DNA of 64,000 nt from Shewanella subflava (GCF_025971955.1 NZ_JAPDMX010000028.1:434001-498000); one strand, 5' to 3'; shown: positions 37,515 to 51,455, counted from the first letter of the stretch. Numbers and translations: made by a program. Notes: generated from the letters alone by a model not told the origin.

Positions 37515-38840
37515 TTAAATGACGGTTGATTGCACACTTCCTTGCTTCAATTGGGTTGTTAGCACATCGCCCTTGCTTACTTTTGAAGAATCTGTAACAA
37601 CGCTATCATTCAGTTTGGTAATCGAATACCCCCTCGTTAACGTTGATAAAGGACTGACGGTTTCCAGTTGATGCACAGCATGTTGTAAGCGTAACTCTGC
37701 TTGGCGAAAGTAACTTTTACTGGCATCGTCAAATCGTGTTGCTAAAAACGCCAATCGATTACTTTCGACTTTTAAGCTATTTACCGGAGAGCATTGCTGT
37801 AATCGATTATGTAATTGCTGTTGCTGCATCGCAGCACGATTTATACGCTGTTGTAGTGCATTGTGTAAACGCATCTGCATTTCATCAAAGCGTTGTTCAA
37901 ATTGCTGTAAGCGCCTAGCGGGATCGTGGCGTTGTAATTGATGATGCAAACTCACCAAGCGGCTAGTGTGATGTAACTGATAGTGACGAATACTTTGCTG
38001 TAATCGGGATAGCATTAACGCTAACTTTTCAGTTTTATTGCCTTTGTCTTTAGATAATAACTCTGCCCCAGCAGAAGGCGTTGGTGCCCGTACATCGGCA
38101 ACGTAATCACTGATAGTGGTGTCAATTTCATGTCCTACCGCGCTGACAATGGGAATGGCACTGTTATAAATGGCATGGGCAAGTAATTCATTATTAAAGC
38201 ACCATAGGTCTTCTAACGAACCACCACCACGGGTTAATAGCAACACGTCAACCTCAAGGCGTCGATTGGCTTGTTGAATCGCATTACAAATTAACTGGCT
38301 AGCCGCTCCACCTTGCACTTGCGTGGGGTAAACTATTACCTCAATAGAGGGATCGCGCCTTGCTAATACATGTAATACATCTCGAAGCGCTGCGCCTGTT
38401 GCTGAGGTGATCACGCCAATACGCTGAATATTATCCGGAAGTGGACGTTTAGTTTCTGCGGCAAATAATCCTTCTGCCGCCAATTTCATTTTTAGGGCTT
38501 CGTATTCTTGGGCTAATAACCCGTCACCAGCGGGCAGCATAGACTCGATGAGTAATTGATAATCGCCGCGGGGTTCATATACGCTAATTGCACCTTTGAC
38601 TAATACTTGTTGACCATTTACCGGACGAAAGCGCACAGACTGATTGCGGCCTTTAAACATGGCGCAACGAATTTGGGAAAAGTTATCTTTAAGGGTGAGA
38701 TACCAATGGCCAGAAGAAGGCGAAGAAAAATTGGATATTTCGGCATTCAGCCATATCTTACCCAATTGACCTTCCAGAATTTGCCTTACTTCACCGTTTA
38801 ATTTGGACACGGTATAAACATTGTCTTTTGTGGCACTCAT
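37515..38840 (-). CDS. xseA: Exodeoxyribonuclease VII large subunit
   Basis: 441 residues (E. coli 456). OB-fold N terminus (about 5-100; [25 protein letters not shown]), catalytic core (about 125-310; [74 protein letters not shown]), then a coiled-coil C-terminal part. With XseB it degrades single-stranded DNA to oligonucleotides. Divergent from guaB, the usual neighbour order. Confidence 0.97.
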   Translation of the reverse strand: MSATKDNVYTVSKLNGEVRQILEGQLGKIWLNAEISNFSSPSSGHWYLTLKDNFSQIRCAMFKGRNQSVRFRPVNGQQVLVKGAISVYEPRGDYQLLIESMLPAGDGLLAQEYEALKMKLAAEGLFAAETKRPLPDNIQRIGVITSATGAALRDVLHVLARRDPSIEVIVYPTQVQGGAASQLICNAIQQANRRLEVDVLLLTRGGGSLEDLWCFNNELLAHAIYNSAIPIVSAVGHEIDTTISDYVADVRAPTPSAGAELLSKDKGNKTEKLALMLSRLQQSIRHYQLHHTSRLVSLHHQLQRHDPARRLQQFEQRFDEMQMRLHNALQQRINRAAMQQQQLHNRLQQCSPVNSLKVESNRLAFLATRFDDASKSYFRQAELRLQHAVHQLETVSPLSTLTRGYSITKLNDSVVTDSSKVSKGDVLTTQLKQGSVQSTVI

Positions 38841-38880
38841 GTCTTTTCTTATTCTAAAGGTAATAAAAACCTATTTTCCA

Positions 38881-38909
38881 TTTACCAACCCCAATATGCA
38901 AGGTATAAT
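38881..38909 (+). promoter_or_regulatory. Probable sigma-70 promoter of guaB
   Basis: TTTACC (38881-38886) and a perfect TATAAT (38904-38909) are 17 bp apart, 51 bp before the guaB start. Confidence 0.65.
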
Positions 38910-38947
38910 CCCGCCGCAATATTTCACCTCAAATCCTACTTAAATAG

Positions 38948-40432
<1,485 letters not shown>

Positions 40433-40438
40433 TGTGAA

Positions 40439-40466
40439 TAAGGGCGGCGTAAGCCGCTCTTGTTTA
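40439..40466 (+). terminator. Weak hairpin between guaB and guaA
   Basis: GGGCGGC and GCCGCTC (one G-T pair) around GTAA, then TTGTTT. The poor T-run suggests partial termination or processing between the two genes. Confidence 0.4.
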
Positions 40467-40529
40467 TCTATTTAATGACTTAAACACACGGTTTAAGTTA
40501 GTGCATTAATCATTATTTGAAGGTACTCC

Positions 40530-42107
40530 ATGAGTAATATCCATGAGCATAAGATACTGATCCTTGATTTTGGTTCTCAGTACACCCAACTTATTGCCCG
40601 CCGTATTCGCGAAATTGGCGTTTATTGTGAACTTTGGGCATGGGATGTCACCGAAGAACAAATTCGCGGCTTTGCCCCAAATGGTATTATTTTAGCCGGT
40701 GGCCCAGAAAGCGTCACCGCTGACAATTCTCCTCGAGCCCCTGAATATGTGTTTAACGCGGGTGTACCTGTTTTAGGTATTTGTTATGGCATGCAAACTA
40801 TGTCAGAGCAACTTGGCGGTAAAGTGATTCAAGGTGTGGGTGAAGGTGAATTTGGATACGCCCAAATTGAATTACAAACCACCTCAGCGTTATTCAAAAG
40901 CATTGAAGATGCCGTTAGCGCTGAAGGCAAACCATTACTTGATGTGTGGATGAGTCATGGTGATAAAGTGTCTGCTATTCCTGAAGGCTTTGTTGCCGTT
41001 GCAAAAACGGATACCTGTCCTTATGCGGCCATGGCAAATGAAGACAAACAATTCTACGGCGTACAATTCCACCCTGAAGTGACCCATACCCGTCAAGGTA
41101 AGCGTATGCTTGAGCATTTTGCGCTTGAAATATGTGGTTGCCCTGCAAACTGGAAACCATCTTCAATTATTGAAGATGCGATTGAGCGTTTGAAAAAGCA
41201 AATTGGTGATGACGAAGTTATCTTAGGCTTATCTGGCGGTGTTGACTCATCAGTAGTAGCTATGTTGTTACATCGCGCAATTGGCAGCAAGTTGACCTGT
41301 GTATTTGTGGATAACGGTTTATTACGTTTAAACGAAGCTAACCAAGTGATGGAAATGTTTGGCGATCACTTCGGACTCAATATCATTCATGTTGATGCTG
41401 AAAACCGCTTCTTAGATGCAATGGCTGGTGTGGCTGATCCTGAAGCTAAGCGTAAAATCATTGGTCGCGTGTTTGTTGAAATTTTTGATGAAGAGTCGAA
41501 AAAATGTGCCAATGCAAAATGGTTAGCACAGGGCACTATTTACCCTGATGTGATTGAATCAGCGGGCAGCGCAACAGGCAAAGCGCATGTAATTAAGTCG
41601 CATCACAATGTGGGCGGATTACCTGATGACATGGAGTTAGGTTTAGTTGAGCCATTACGTGAATTATTTAAAGATGAAGTACGTAAAATTGGTTTAGAAT
41701 TGGGCCTACCCTACAACATGCTTTATCGTCACCCGTTCCCAGGCCCAGGTCTTGGGGTGCGAGTGCTTGGTGAGGTGAAGAAAGAATATTGTGATTTACT
41801 GCGCCGTGCGGATGCTATCTTCATTGAAGAATTGCACAAAGCCGATTTGTATAACAAAGTTAGCCAAGCATTTACCGTGTTTTTACCTGTACGCTCAGTA
41901 GGTGTAATGGGTGATGGCCGTAAATACGATTGGGTGGTATCACTGCGTGCAGTCGAAACTATCGACTTTATGACCGCACATTGGGCACACTTACCTTATG
42001 ATTTCTTAGGTCGTGTTTCTAATCGTATTATCAATGAAGTGGATGGTATATCACGTGTGGTTTACGATATTTCAGGTAAGCCACCTGCAACGATTGAATG
42101 GGAATAA
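40530..42107 (+). CDS. guaA: GMP synthase (glutamine-hydrolysing)
   Basis: Aminates XMP to GMP with ATP and glutamine. 525 residues, equal to E. coli. Glutaminase half with nucleophile Cys85 in GICYGMQ and [11 protein letters not shown]-pyrophosphatase half with P-loop [11 protein letters not shown]; dimerisation tail [17 protein letters not shown] at the C terminus. Confidence 0.98.
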   Translation: MSNIHEHKILILDFGSQYTQLIARRIREIGVYCELWAWDVTEEQIRGFAPNGIILAGGPESVTADNSPRAPEYVFNAGVPVLGICYGMQTMSEQLGGKVIQGVGEGEFGYAQIELQTTSALFKSIEDAVSAEGKPLLDVWMSHGDKVSAIPEGFVAVAKTDTCPYAAMANEDKQFYGVQFHPEVTHTRQGKRMLEHFALEICGCPANWKPSSIIEDAIERLKKQIGDDEVILGLSGGVDSSVVAMLLHRAIGSKLTCVFVDNGLLRLNEANQVMEMFGDHFGLNIIHVDAENRFLDAMAGVADPEAKRKIIGRVFVEIFDEESKKCANAKWLAQGTIYPDVIESAGSATGKAHVIKSHHNVGGLPDDMELGLVEPLRELFKDEVRKIGLELGLPYNMLYRHPFPGPGLGVRVLGEVKKEYCDLLRRADAIFIEELHKADLYNKVSQAFTVFLPVRSVGVMGDGRKYDWVVSLRAVETIDFMTAHWAHLPYDFLGRVSNRIINEVDGISRVVYDISGKPPATIEWE

Positions 42108-42137
42108 TTTCATTCAGTGTCAGCTGATACTCTGTTA

Positions 42138-42165
42138 AAAAAGACGCTTCGGCGTCTTTTTTATT
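42138..42165 (+). terminator. Terminator after guaA
   Basis: GACGC-TTCG-GCGTC (42143-42156) with a stable UUCG tetraloop and a run of T. Confidence 0.9.
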
Positions 42166-42206
42166 TGTTAGAATATCAGCATTATTGATTTTGTTAGGTT
42201 AGATAA

Positions 42207-42752
42207 GTGACTCAAAGCGAACATGCGATAGACCCCCTTGATATAGCGCAGCAAGCAATCGATCAAAAGTGGATGGCCGTTGCTATGCAATTGGCAGAGC
42301 TGGCCGAACTGAAAGGTGAGGTGCCAGTGGGCGCTGTATTGGTGAAAGATGATGTGATGATCGCAAGTGGCTTTAACTTAAGTATTCTCAATCATGATCC
42401 AACCGCCCATGCTGAAATGGAATGTATTCGCCAAGCGGGGCAGGTTTTAGAGAATTACCGCATGATCGACACCACCTTATATGTCACTTTAGAACCTTGT
42501 GCCATGTGTGCAGGTGCTATTGTACATAGCCGTATTAAGCGAGTGGTGTATGGTGCCGATGATTTAAAAACGGGTGCGGCGGGAAGTGTGATTAATTTAT
42601 TACAACATGCCCAGTTTAACCATCAGTTAGCAGTTACATCTGGCGTGTTGGCTGATGAATGCAGTATGCAATTAAGTGCTTTTTTTAAACGCCGCCGTCA
42701 GGAAATCAAAGCTTTAAAACAGGCAAGGGCAGAGAGTGCTGAATTAAAATAA
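42207..42752 (+). CDS. tadA: tRNA-specific adenosine deaminase
   Basis: Deaminates A34 of tRNA-Arg(ACG) to inosine. 181 residues (E. coli 167). Zinc site HAE with His68 and catalytic Glu70, and PCAMC with Cys98 and Cys101. EVPVGAVLV and DDLKTGAAGS are further TadA marks. Start GTG 42207 is the most likely; the first in-frame ATG would cut off part of the first helix. Confidence 0.94.
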   Translation: MTQSEHAIDPLDIAQQAIDQKWMAVAMQLAELAELKGEVPVGAVLVKDDVMIASGFNLSILNHDPTAHAEMECIRQAGQVLENYRMIDTTLYVTLEPCAMCAGAIVHSRIKRVVYGADDLKTGAAGSVINLLQHAQFNHQLAVTSGVLADECSMQLSAFFKRRRQEIKALKQARAESAELK

Positions 42753-42787
42753 CGCGCACATCATGTCGATAGGCGGTAAATGACAGA

Positions 42788-42822
42788 TAAAAAAACGGAT
42801 GCCTAAGCATCCGTTGTTTGAA
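42788..42822 (-). terminator. Terminator for mltF (minus), possibly bidirectional
   Basis: AACGGATGC (42794-42802) and GCATCCGTT (42807-42815); read on the minus strand it ends in seven T, on the plus strand only in GTTTG. It lies between convergent tadA and mltF, 140 bp after the mltF stop. Confidence 0.7.
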
Positions 42823-42962
42823 AAGAAAAGAAAGAGTGTTGCCTGTTTTTGATACGTCTTTTTTGCAGTTTTAACATCACGCGTCTGCGAGAGCTTATAT
42901 TGCTTATTAAACGTCTTCTCATAAATACTCCATACTCTTAACCATGCGCTAAAAGCTAAGGA

Positions 42963-44408
42963 TTAGCCTTTAGGACTCTGCGTGCTATTTGTTAGATTAC
43001 GATTCACTTCCGCCACGGCTTCAGAGCCATTTCCGGGAGTCAGTGTTTCCATTTGTTTAGATTGGTTATCAACCCACACAAGTGTGTCGTAGTAACGACG
43101 GATACTGTCAACATAATGCACAGCTTCACTGCCTCGAGCATAGCCATAACGTGTTTGTTTATAATATTTAGATTGTTGAAGTAAAGGCAATACCTTTTTT
43201 ACATCTCGCCACGCACTGGGATCCATTCCCATGGATTGGGTCAGCTTGCGTGCGTCTTCAACGTGACCTAAACCAATATTATAAGAGGCTAATGCAAACC
43301 AAATACGCTCGCTATCAGGGATCGACTCTGGCAAACGATCAATCATGTCTTTAAGGTAAATCGCACCTCCACGAATACTTTGCTCTGCATCAAGGCGATC
43401 ATTTACGCCAACATATTCAGCCGTAGGGCGTGTTAGCATCATCATACCTCTTACCCCCGTGGGTGAGCGAGCTGATGGATTCCAATGTGATTCCTGATAG
43501 CTGGTGGCGGCAAGTTTGCGCCAATCAAAATCCCCTGCGTATTGCTCGAACATGGACCGATACTCGGGTAACACATTATCAATTGCGCGAATAAAGGCAC
43601 GGGTGTCGACGTAATCAAAGCGTTTTACATGGCCAAAGTATTTTTCATTTAAATGTTCTAAGGTGCCAGCACGTTTTTCTTTGTGCCAAAATGCGAGCAG
43701 CTTGCTCATTAAACGATCGCTTTCGTCTGCAGGTAAAAGCCAAACGACTTCTAGTTTCTCTTCTAAAATCATCCCCGCGCGCAATTCAGGTAAAAAACGC
43801 TGGTTTATCAACAGGCTGTTAGAGTCTGAAATAGTGTAATTGATGTCACCATTAGCCACTAATGCAAACAAATCATCATAATCTTGATCGTTAACCTGAT
43901 TCCAAGCCAGATCTGGATGGTTTTTTTGTAACTGAGTCAATGTATGAACCGATGAAGAATGCGAGGCAACGGTAATTTCACCTGGTAAAGTCGCGATATC
44001 TTTTGGCTCAGGTGTGCCTTCCTTGTAAACCAACACCTGGTTTACTTTGTACATGGTAGGACCCAGTTTAAATTGTTGAGAACGGTTGGGGGTTTTGGCT
44101 ATTCCAGCGGCAATGATGTCAATTTTACCGTCTTTAAGGGCTTGAAACAGTTGTTTGCGGTTAGTGAAAGGGACCATTTGTAATGGTAACCCTAGGTAAT
44201 CAGCAAATTTATTGGCCATTTCAAAGTCAAAGCCAGACTCTCCTAACTCTTCAGAGTTAAGATAAATTTGCGGCCCATAAAGCGTGCCGACGCGAAGTTC
44301 GGTACGTTCAGACACTGGAGATATAATGTCTTCTGATTGTGGTGTTTCAACTGGCTGACAAGCGATCAGTGTAACCGCAAACAAAATGACAAATAATTTT
44401 TTTATCAT
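42963..44408 (-). CDS. mltF: Membrane-bound lytic murein transglycosylase F
   Basis: 481 residues: lipobox LIAC (Cys17), solute-binding-protein-like domain (about 38-260; [28 protein letters not shown]), and SLT transglycosylase domain (about 285-450) with catalytic Glu306 in [16 protein letters not shown] and the SLT block GVRGMMMLT. It cuts glycan strands to 1,6-anhydro ends; the sensor-like domain tunes it. Divergent from purL, the normal arrangement. Confidence 0.95.
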   Translation of the reverse strand: MIKKLFVILFAVTLIACQPVETPQSEDIISPVSERTELRVGTLYGPQIYLNSEELGESGFDFEMANKFADYLGLPLQMVPFTNRKQLFQALKDGKIDIIAAGIAKTPNRSQQFKLGPTMYKVNQVLVYKEGTPEPKDIATLPGEITVASHSSSVHTLTQLQKNHPDLAWNQVNDQDYDDLFALVANGDINYTISDSNSLLINQRFLPELRAGMILEEKLEVVWLLPADESDRLMSKLLAFWHKEKRAGTLEHLNEKYFGHVKRFDYVDTRAFIRAIDNVLPEYRSMFEQYAGDFDWRKLAATSYQESHWNPSARSPTGVRGMMMLTRPTAEYVGVNDRLDAEQSIRGGAIYLKDMIDRLPESIPDSERIWFALASYNIGLGHVEDARKLTQSMGMDPSAWRDVKKVLPLLQQSKYYKQTRYGYARGSEAVHYVDSIRRYYDTLVWVDNQSKQMETLTPGNGSEAVAEVNRNLTNSTQSPKG

Positions 44409-44832
44409 AATTATTAATCAATTACTTTCTAGAATAACGTTAAGAATCGAAATGAATTGCTGTTATAAAGCTAAGTAAGAAAGAACAAATAGCTGAGCTG
44501 TAGGGCTTGTTATCGGACCTATTTTAACAGGTGTTATTGAAATCGCATAGTGACGGTTAAATAGTGAGCAACTCAACTATCAATAACTGACTGTTTTGTT
44601 GTTTTATCCTCGATATTAGGCGCCCATTTTAACGGTCATCATAATCACCTTTGGATTTCAAAAAACATCAATTTCATCTTTTAACTGGCGATAAAATAGC
44701 GGAAACCACAGGCGATATTTTGCCTAAAAGGAAACACTGTTTTCAAACTGTATGGCAGGTGATTTGTACGGTGCAATTCCCTATAATAGCGCCAATTCTG
44801 ACCCTCCTATATAATTTATAAGGTGAATAGAC
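44409..44832. other. Divergent intergenic region of mltF and purL
   Basis: 424 bp, no ORF. TATAAT at 44782-44787 is the likely -10 for purL, about 50 bp before its start, without a good -35. I looked for a PurR palindrome and found none convincing. Confidence 0.5.
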
Positions 44833-47800
44833 GTGATGGAAATCATTCGCGGAGCCCCTGCACTTTCTGCATTTAGAGTTCAAAAACTCATGGAGGCCTG
44901 CGACAGCGCAGATCTTCCTGTGAAAAGTATCTACGCTGAATATATGCATTTAGCAGATTTAACTGAACAACTAGATGATAATGAGCGTGTTCAGCTTGAA
45001 CGGATCTTGACCTATGGCCCAGCCATTGAGTCCCACGCCCCGCAAGGACAGTTAGTTTTTATCACCCCACGTCCTGGAACCATTTCACCTTGGTCTTCTA
45101 AAGCCACAGACATCGCGCGTAATTGCGGCTTAGGCAAAGTAAAGCGTTTAGAACGCGGTATTGCTTATTATGTGGAATCTGCTGAGCTTTCAACTGAACA
45201 ACACCAGCAGTTATTAGGTTTATTACATGACCGCATGATGGAAGTGGTGTTAAGTGATTTTGCGGGTGCAGAAGTGTTATTTAAACGCACCGAACCTGCC
45301 AAATTTACCAGTGTGAACATTCTTGCTGAAGGTCGCCGTGCTCTTGAAGTGGCTAACGTAAAATTAGGGCTTGCACTAGCTGAAGACGAAATCGATTATT
45401 TAGTTGAAAACTTTGTTCGTTTAAAGCGTAACCCAAATGACATCGAATTGATGATGTTTGCTCAGGCTAACTCTGAACATTGTCGCCATAAGATTTTTAA
45501 TGCTGATTGGACAATTGATGGCGAAGTCCAGCCTAAATCATTGTTCAAAATGATTAAAAATACCTTTGAAGTGACCCCAGATAACGTGTTATCAGCCTAT
45601 AAAGATAACGCGGCGGTCATGACGGGGCCGGTTGCTGGCCGCTTCTTCCCAGATCCTGATGGTGTTTACAATTATCACACTGAGCCTATGCACGTGTTGA
45701 TGAAAGTGGAAACCCACAATCACCCAACAGCGATTAGTCCATATCCTGGCGCAGCTACTGGTTCTGGTGGTGAAATTCGTGATGAAGGTGCCACGGGACG
45801 TGGTTCAAAACCTAAAGCGGGTTTAACAGGCTTTACTGTGTCGAACTTAAAGATCCCGGGTTTTGTGCAACCATGGGAAGGGGATTACGGTAAGCCAGAT
45901 CGTATCGTTACGCCGTTAGAAATTATGTTAGAAGGCCCATTAGGTGGCGCTGCATTCAACAACGAATTTGGTCGCCCTGCGTTAACAGGGTATTTCCGTA
46001 CCTATGAGCAACAGGTGTCTAGCCACAACGGTGTTGAAGTTCGTGGTTATCACAAGCCGATTATGATTGCCGGTGGTTTAGGTAACATTCGTGATGAACA
46101 TGTGCAGAAAGGTGAAATTACCGTTGGCGCTAAACTGATTGTGCTTGGTGGCCCTGCAATGAACATTGGTTTAGGTGGTGGTGCGGCATCGTCTATGGCA
46201 TCGGGTCAGTCTAGCGAAGATCTCGATTTTGCCTCTGTACAACGTGAAAACCCAGAAATGGAACGCCGTTGTCAGGAAGTCATCGACCGTTGCTGGCAGT
46301 TAGGTGCAGCCAACCCAATCCAGTTTATTCACGACGTCGGCGCGGGCGGATTATCGAATGCGTTCCCAGAGTTAGTCAATGATGGCGACCGCGGTGGTGT
46401 ATTCAATTTACGTAACGTGCCTTCAGATGAACCTGGCATGAGCCCGCTTGAAATTTGGTGTAACGAGTCACAAGAACGTTATGTGTTGTCAGTCGCGCCA
46501 GAAAACCTACAACAATTTGCTGATATTTGTGCCCGTGAACGTGCGCCTTTTGCCGTTGTGGGTGAAGCAACTGAAGAAATGCACCTAACACTTGCCGACA
46601 GCCACTTTAACAACAAGCCAATCGATTTACCGCTTGAAGTATTATTGGGTAAAGCGCCTAAAATGAGCCGTGATGTTGTTTCGGCCAAAGCGGTATCACC
46701 AGCGTTAGATCAATCTAAAATTGATTTAGCAGAGGCGGTTAAGCGTATTCTTACGCTACCTACGGTTGCGGATAAAACGTTCTTAATCACCATTGGTGAC
46801 CGTTCTGTAACAGGCTTAGTGAATCGCGATCAATTAGTCGGTCCTTGGCAGGTTCCTGTTGCTGACTGTGCGGTGACAGCATCAAGTTACGACAGCTATT
46901 GCGGTGAAGCCATGTCAATGGGTGAGCGTACGCCGCTAGCCTTACTTGATTTTGATGCTTCTGCTCGTATGGCGGTGGCTGAATCTATTATGAACATTGC
47001 GGGTACTGACATAGGCTCATTTAAGCGTATTAAGCTGTCTGCAAACTGGATGTCGCCAGCCGGTCATCCTGGTGAGGATGCGGGTCTTTATCAAGCGGTT
47101 AAAGCAATTGGTGAAGATTTATGTCCTGAGCTAGGTCTGACTATTCCTGTTGGCAAAGATTCAATGTCAATGAAAACGGCATGGGAAGAAAACGGCAAGC
47201 AGAAAACGGTTACTTCACCTATGTCACTGGTGATCACCGCTTTTGGTGTGGTGCAAGATATTCGTAAAACGGTTACTCCTGAACTTCGCACCGATAAGGG
47301 CGATACCGCCTTATTAATGTTGGACTTAAGCAATGGCCAAAACCGTTTAGGTGGATCTTGTTTAGCGCAGGTTTACAGCGAGTTAGGTGATTTTGCTCCT
47401 ACTTTAGATAACACGGCTAACCTTGCTGGTTTCTTTGAAGTGATGCAAACATTAGTTGCAGACCAATCGGTTATTGCTTATCACGACCGCAGTGACGGTG
47501 GTTTATTCACCACTTTAGTTGAAATGGCCTTTGCGGGTAATAGCGGATTGAACATCGATCTGGCTTCATTAAACGGAACTGATTTAGAGCGTTTATTTAA
47601 CGAAGAATTAGGTGCTGTTATTCAAGTTAGCCAAGCGGATGCCCTAAGCATTGCCGCTAAATTTGAAGCTAAAGGCGTGACGTGTCATAACATTGGTGGT
47701 TTACACGCTGCTGACAGCATTAAGATCACTGATGGTGAGCGGGTTATTTATCAGAATAGCCGTACAGCACTGCGCACGCTATGGTCTGAAACCACTTATC

Positions 47801-48717
47801 GTATGCAATCACTACGTGATAACCCAGCATGTGCACAAGAAGAGTTTGAGCTCAAGCAACAAGCTGATGCCCCAGGCTTAACAGTTAAATTAGGCTTTAA
47901 CCCAAGTGAAGATGTTGCCGCACCTTATATATTAAAAGGCGCAGCACCTAAAATGGCTATTTTACGTGAGCAAGGTGTTAACTCGCATATTGAAATGGCT
48001 GCAGCATTTGACCGAGCAGGTTTTGAAAGCCTTGACGTACATATGTCTGACATTCTTTCTGGCCGTATCAGCTTAGAAGAGTTCCAAGGCTTAGTGGCTT
48101 GTGGCGGATTCTCTTATGGTGACGTATTAGGTGCTGGTGAAGGTTGGGCAAAATCAATCTTATTTAATAACCGTGCCCGCGATGAGTTCAGCCGCTTCTT
48201 TGAACGTGATTCAAGCATTGCGTTAGGGGTCTGTAACGGTTGTCAAATGTTGTCAAACCTGAAAGAGATTATTCCTGGAAGTGAACATTGGCCACACTTT
48301 GTGCGTAACCGTTCTGAGCGTTTTGAAGCGCGTTTCAGTTTGGTTGAAGTGCAACAAACGCCTTCGGTATTTTTTGAAGGAATGGTGGGTTCGCGCATGC
48401 CGATCGCCGTTTCCCATGGTGAAGGTTTAGCCGAGTTTGCCAATGCAGACGCATTAGCAAAAGCAGAAGCTTCTGGCACGATTGCCCTACGTTATGTTGA
48501 TGGTCACGGTGATATTGCGACGCAGTATCCATTAAATCCTAATGGCTCACCAAATGGTTTAACGGGTATTTGTACAACAGATGGCCGTGTGACCATTATG
48601 ATGCCGCACCCTGAGCGAGTCTTTAGAACGGTTGCTAACTCATGGCACCCTGAAGAGTGGGGCGAAGATAGCCCATGGATGCGTATGTTCCGTAATGCAC
48701 GCGTTAAAATTGGTTAA
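44833..48717 (+). CDS. purL: Phosphoribosylformylglycinamidine synthase
   Basis: Fourth step of purine synthesis: FGAR + glutamine + ATP to FGAM. 1294 residues, the large single-chain PurL of gammaproteobacteria. N-terminal PurS-like part ([14 protein letters not shown]), two AIR-synthase-like halves ([44 protein letters not shown]), and a C-terminal glutaminase with Cys in [13 protein letters not shown] and the MMPHPERVF block. GTG 44833 or ATG 44836 may start it; AAGGTG lies 7 bp before the GTG. Confidence 0.98.
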   Translation: MMEIIRGAPALSAFRVQKLMEACDSADLPVKSIYAEYMHLADLTEQLDDNERVQLERILTYGPAIESHAPQGQLVFITPRPGTISPWSSKATDIARNCGLGKVKRLERGIAYYVESAELSTEQHQQLLGLLHDRMMEVVLSDFAGAEVLFKRTEPAKFTSVNILAEGRRALEVANVKLGLALAEDEIDYLVENFVRLKRNPNDIELMMFAQANSEHCRHKIFNADWTIDGEVQPKSLFKMIKNTFEVTPDNVLSAYKDNAAVMTGPVAGRFFPDPDGVYNYHTEPMHVLMKVETHNHPTAISPYPGAATGSGGEIRDEGATGRGSKPKAGLTGFTVSNLKIPGFVQPWEGDYGKPDRIVTPLEIMLEGPLGGAAFNNEFGRPALTGYFRTYEQQVSSHNGVEVRGYHKPIMIAGGLGNIRDEHVQKGEITVGAKLIVLGGPAMNIGLGGGAASSMASGQSSEDLDFASVQRENPEMERRCQEVIDRCWQLGAANPIQFIHDVGAGGLSNAFPELVNDGDRGGVFNLRNVPSDEPGMSPLEIWCNESQERYVLSVAPENLQQFADICARERAPFAVVGEATEEMHLTLADSHFNNKPIDLPLEVLLGKAPKMSRDVVSAKAVSPALDQSKIDLAEAVKRILTLPTVADKTFLITIGDRSVTGLVNRDQLVGPWQVPVADCAVTASSYDSYCGEAMSMGERTPLALLDFDASARMAVAESIMNIAGTDIGSFKRIKLSANWMSPAGHPGEDAGLYQAVKAIGEDLCPELGLTIPVGKDSMSMKTAWEENGKQKTVTSPMSLVITAFGVVQDIRKTVTPELRTDKGDTALLMLDLSNGQNRLGGSCLAQVYSELGDFAPTLDNTANLAGFFEVMQTLVADQSVIAYHDRSDGGLFTTLVEMAFAGNSGLNIDLASLNGTDLERLFNEELGAVIQVSQADALSIAAKFEAKGVTCHNIGGLHAADSIKITDGERVIYQNSRTALRTLWSETTYRMQSLRDNPACAQEEFELKQQADAPGLTVKLGFNPSEDVAAPYILKGAAPKMAILREQGVNSHIEMAAAFDRAGFESLDVHMSDILSGRISLEEFQGLVACGGFSYGDVLGAGEGWAKSILFNNRARDEFSRFFERDSSIALGVCNGCQMLSNLKEIIPGSEHWPHFVRNRSERFEARFSLVEVQQTPSVFFEGMVGSRMPIAVSHGEGLAEFANADALAKAEASGTIALRYVDGHGDIATQYPLNPNGSPNGLTGICTTDGRVTIMMPHPERVFRTVANSWHPEEWGEDSPWMRMFRNARVKIG

Positions 48718-48737
48718 CACACCATTTTAACCTGATC

Positions 48738-48766
48738 AAAAGGCGACAACTCAGTCGCCTTTTTCA
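48738..48766 (+). terminator. Terminator after purL
   Basis: AGGCGAC (48741-48747) pairs with GTCGCCT (48754-48760), then TTTTT. Confidence 0.88.
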
Positions 48767-48942
48767 TCAAAAAATTTTACGTTGGCGTTTGTCTGGTTCT
48801 GACATGTGTTTGAACAGGTTAACTGGAATAGGCCAGAAACACGTTAAGCAGTTAAAAATATTCAATCTGAATTAAGCGTGAATTAAATATGCTTTAGTGT
48901 TTCAGGTAAAAGATCATTAAACAACACAACAGAGACAGACGT

Positions 48943-48976
48943 AAAAAAGCCCATTCAATCATGAATGGGCTTTTTT
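48943..48976. terminator. Bidirectional terminator downstream of the 26-codon ORF
   Basis: GCCCATTCA (48949-48957) and TGAATGGGC (48962-48970) with ATCA loop, six A before and six T after, so it works on either strand. It is 180 bp beyond the purL terminator, and on the minus strand it lies about 70 bp after a short ORF. Confidence 0.8.
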
Positions 48977-49047
48977 GTGTCATTCATCGTATTGTTTAAT
49001 TACGATGCAGACTGTTTTGCGCTAACAAAACATAAACTGGTAGTGAC

Positions 49048-49128
49048 TTACTTCACTTCTTTAGCTGTGTACATCTCAACAAAAGCACGTTTGTATAAGT
49101 TGACAACATTTTCAAATACTTTAGTCAT
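49048..49128 (-). CDS. Possible 26-residue protein
   Basis: Short ORF on the minus strand, ATG 49128 to TAA 49048. The product starts MTKVFENVVNLYKRAF and ends with a Lys/Glu-rich tail; helical and amphipathic in look, no membrane segment. GAGAG lies about 9 bp before ATG. It is followed by a strong terminator at 48976-48943, as a short transcript would be. No family recognised. Chance ORFs of this length are common; the ribosome site and terminator raise the odds. Confidence 0.4.
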   Translation of the reverse strand: MTKVFENVVNLYKRAFVEMYTAKEVK

Positions 49129-49898
49129 AGCAACATCTCTCAATTGTTTAGTTCATCAAAGAACGTTAGATACCTTAGGGTTAAGTCAACGGCTCCCTGG
49201 CATAAATGCTACTCGTTTTCTTAATGTGTGTATGATACCGAGCCTAATGCAAACTTTCAAACTAGTAAAAATGATAGTTGTGATTAGTTTTTCTAATGTA
49301 TTTTAATTTTATTTTTTATTTGTTTTTATTTAAGATGTTGTTTTTGTTGTTTTTGTTTATTTATTTTCGGTTAGATTATCTGTTGTTTTATTTGTTAAAG
49401 TTTTGATATTGTTGCTTTGGTTGTCATTACAGGTTAATTCGCTTTATTAGTAATAAATGTTATAAATTTATGACAAAGTTCCTATCAATGAATTTGGTAA
49501 TTGTCAATATCTCAGGCTTGGTATTATGCGCACATACTCAAAACCCACTTAAAGCTGCAACTTAGATTGATTTGGGTCAATTTTCAATGGTATAAAATCT
49601 TCGTATTCTGAATTTATTTGAAATGTAAGTTACTGATATTGGTGCTTAAAATTATTTTTGAATAAGTTTGTATAAAGCGAGATCACACTTTTGCTTTAAA
49701 TGAGATCTTGAGCGGTTTTTTTGTTCGGGTTTCATGTTTTAATCACACGAGTTATTTATTGTTGCAGCTTTTTGTTTTAACACTTTGTTAACGAGTGATG
49801 TAAAACCATTTGGTTGTATGTAAATAAGTAAACACTTATATTGGCAGCAGGTATGTTGTTTAATTTGCATTTGGTTGTACTGAAGTAAGGAGTCGCCA
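49129..49898. other. Long AT-rich region upstream of cydA
   Basis: 770 bp without a credible gene. 49290-49450 is strongly T-biased on the plus strand. It should contain the cydA promoter and its oxygen-dependent control; an FNR-like site is listed separately. Confidence 0.55.
49567..49580. promoter_or_regulatory. FNR/EtrA- or CRP-like site upstream of cydA
   Basis: TTGATTTGGGTCAA matches the FNR consensus TTGAT-N4-ATCAA at nine of ten fixed positions. It lies 319 bp before cydA. In Shewanella the CRP and EtrA sites resemble each other, so which binds is open. Confidence 0.45.
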
Positions 49899-51455
49899 AT
49901 GATTATCGAAGAGGTAGTTGAGCTATCGCGTTTGCAGTTCGCGCTGACAGCCATGTATCACTTTCTATTTGTTCCCCTCACGTTAGGCCTAGCTTTTATT
50001 CTGGCGATCATGGAGTCACTTTATGTGATGACAGATAAGCAGATATATAAGGATATGACTAAGTTTTGGGGTAAATTATTCGGAATTAACTTTGCCTTAG
50101 GTGTGACCACCGGTTTGGCAATGGAATTCCAGTTTGGTACCAACTGGTCATACTTTTCACACTATGTAGGTGATATTTTTGGTGCGCCATTGGCGATTGA
50201 AGGCCTAATGGCATTCTTCCTTGAATCAACCTTAGTGGGTATGTTCTTTTTTGGTTGGGACCGATTCAGTAAACGTCAGCATTTAGCGGTAACCTGGTTG
50301 GTTGCGCTGGGGTCAAACATGTCGGCGTTGTGGATTTTGGTGGCAAATGGTTGGATGCAAAACCCTGTGGGTTCAGTATTTAACTATGAAACCATGCGCA
50401 TGGAAATGACCAGTTTTGCTGAGGTTATTTTTAACCCTGTTGCCCAGGTGAAATTTGTTCACACCGTAGCATCGGGTTATGTAGCAGGTGCCATGTTCGT
50501 GCTGGCAATCAGTTCATACTACATTTTAAAAGGTCGTGACTTACCTTTTGCTCGTCGCTCATTTGCGATTGCAGCCAGCTTTGGTATGGCGTCAATTCTG
50601 TCGGTTATCGTACTGGGTGACGAATCTGGCTATAAAGTGGGTGAAGTTCAACGTGTGAAATTAGCCGCCATTGAAGCTGAGTGGCACACCGAGCCAGCTC
50701 CAGCTGCCTTTACTGCGGTAGGTTTCCCTAATCAAGAAACCATGGAAACTGACTACGCGATTAAAATCCCCTATGCAATGGGTATCATTGCCACGCGCTC
50801 TTTAGATGAGCAAGTGACCGGTATTATCGATTTGATTGATGAGCATGAAGTGCGTATCCGTAACGGTATGATTGCTTATTCATTCTTAACACAGCTTCGT
50901 GCTGGCGATACCAGTCAGGAACTGCGTGATAATTTTGAAGCAACCAAGCATGATTTAGGCTATGGCTTATTATTGAAGCGTTATACCGAAAATGTGGTTG
51001 ACGCAACTGAAGCGCAGATTAAAGCTGCTGCGAAAGATTCGATTCCTAATGTCGCACCGATGTTCTGGTCATTCCGTATTATGGTTGGCGCAGGCGTGTT
51101 GATGCTGTTTATCTTTGCTGCAGCGTTTTGGCAAAGTACTCGTCATCAAATTGCTGAGAAAAAGTGGGTGCTTAAAGCGGCACTTTACGGCTTACCATTA
51201 CCTTGGATTGCCATTGAGTGTGGTTGGTTTGTGGCTGAATACGGTCGTCAACCTTGGACGATTTCAGAAGTCTTACCGACCTTTATGTCAGCATCAAGTT
51301 TAACTGTGTCTGACTTATGGTTCAGTATCATTTCAATTACCTTATTCTACTCAGTATTACTGGTTATTGAGATGTTCTTGATGTTCAAGTATGCCCGTCT
51401 TGGCCCTAGCAGCATGAAGACTGGTCGTTATCACTTTGAAAACCAAGATGCTTAA
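49899..51455 (+). CDS. cydA: Cytochrome bd ubiquinol oxidase subunit I
   Basis: 518 residues. Quinol oxidase subunit carrying three hemes in the inner membrane. Axial and quinol-site features: [21 protein letters not shown] with the heme b595 His, [11 protein letters not shown] with the b558 His, and [22 protein letters not shown]-loop of ordinary length is present around 250-330. AAGGAG precedes ATG. First gene of cydABX. Confidence 0.98.
   Translation: MIIEEVVELSRLQFALTAMYHFLFVPLTLGLAFILAIMESLYVMTDKQIYKDMTKFWGKLFGINFALGVTTGLAMEFQFGTNWSYFSHYVGDIFGAPLAIEGLMAFFLESTLVGMFFFGWDRFSKRQHLAVTWLVALGSNMSALWILVANGWMQNPVGSVFNYETMRMEMTSFAEVIFNPVAQVKFVHTVASGYVAGAMFVLAISSYYILKGRDLPFARRSFAIAASFGMASILSVIVLGDESGYKVGEVQRVKLAAIEAEWHTEPAPAAFTAVGFPNQETMETDYAIKIPYAMGIIATRSLDEQVTGIIDLIDEHEVRIRNGMIAYSFLTQLRAGDTSQELRDNFEATKHDLGYGLLLKRYTENVVDATEAQIKAAAKDSIPNVAPMFWSFRIMVGAGVLMLFIFAAAFWQSTRHQIAEKKWVLKAALYGLPLPWIAIECGWFVAEYGRQPWTISEVLPTFMSASSLTVSDLWFSIISITLFYSVLLVIEMFLMFKYARLGPSSMKTGRYHFENQDA

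Noticed and set aside
44409..44832. PurR operator before purL
   Set aside because: No sequence near the expected ACGCAAACGTTTGCGT pattern; GGAAACACTGTTTTC at about 44730 is too weak.
48965..49306. 113-codon plus-strand frame after purL
   Set aside because: It starts inside the terminator hairpin, has unlikely composition and no ribosome site; the minus-strand 26-codon ORF is better supported.
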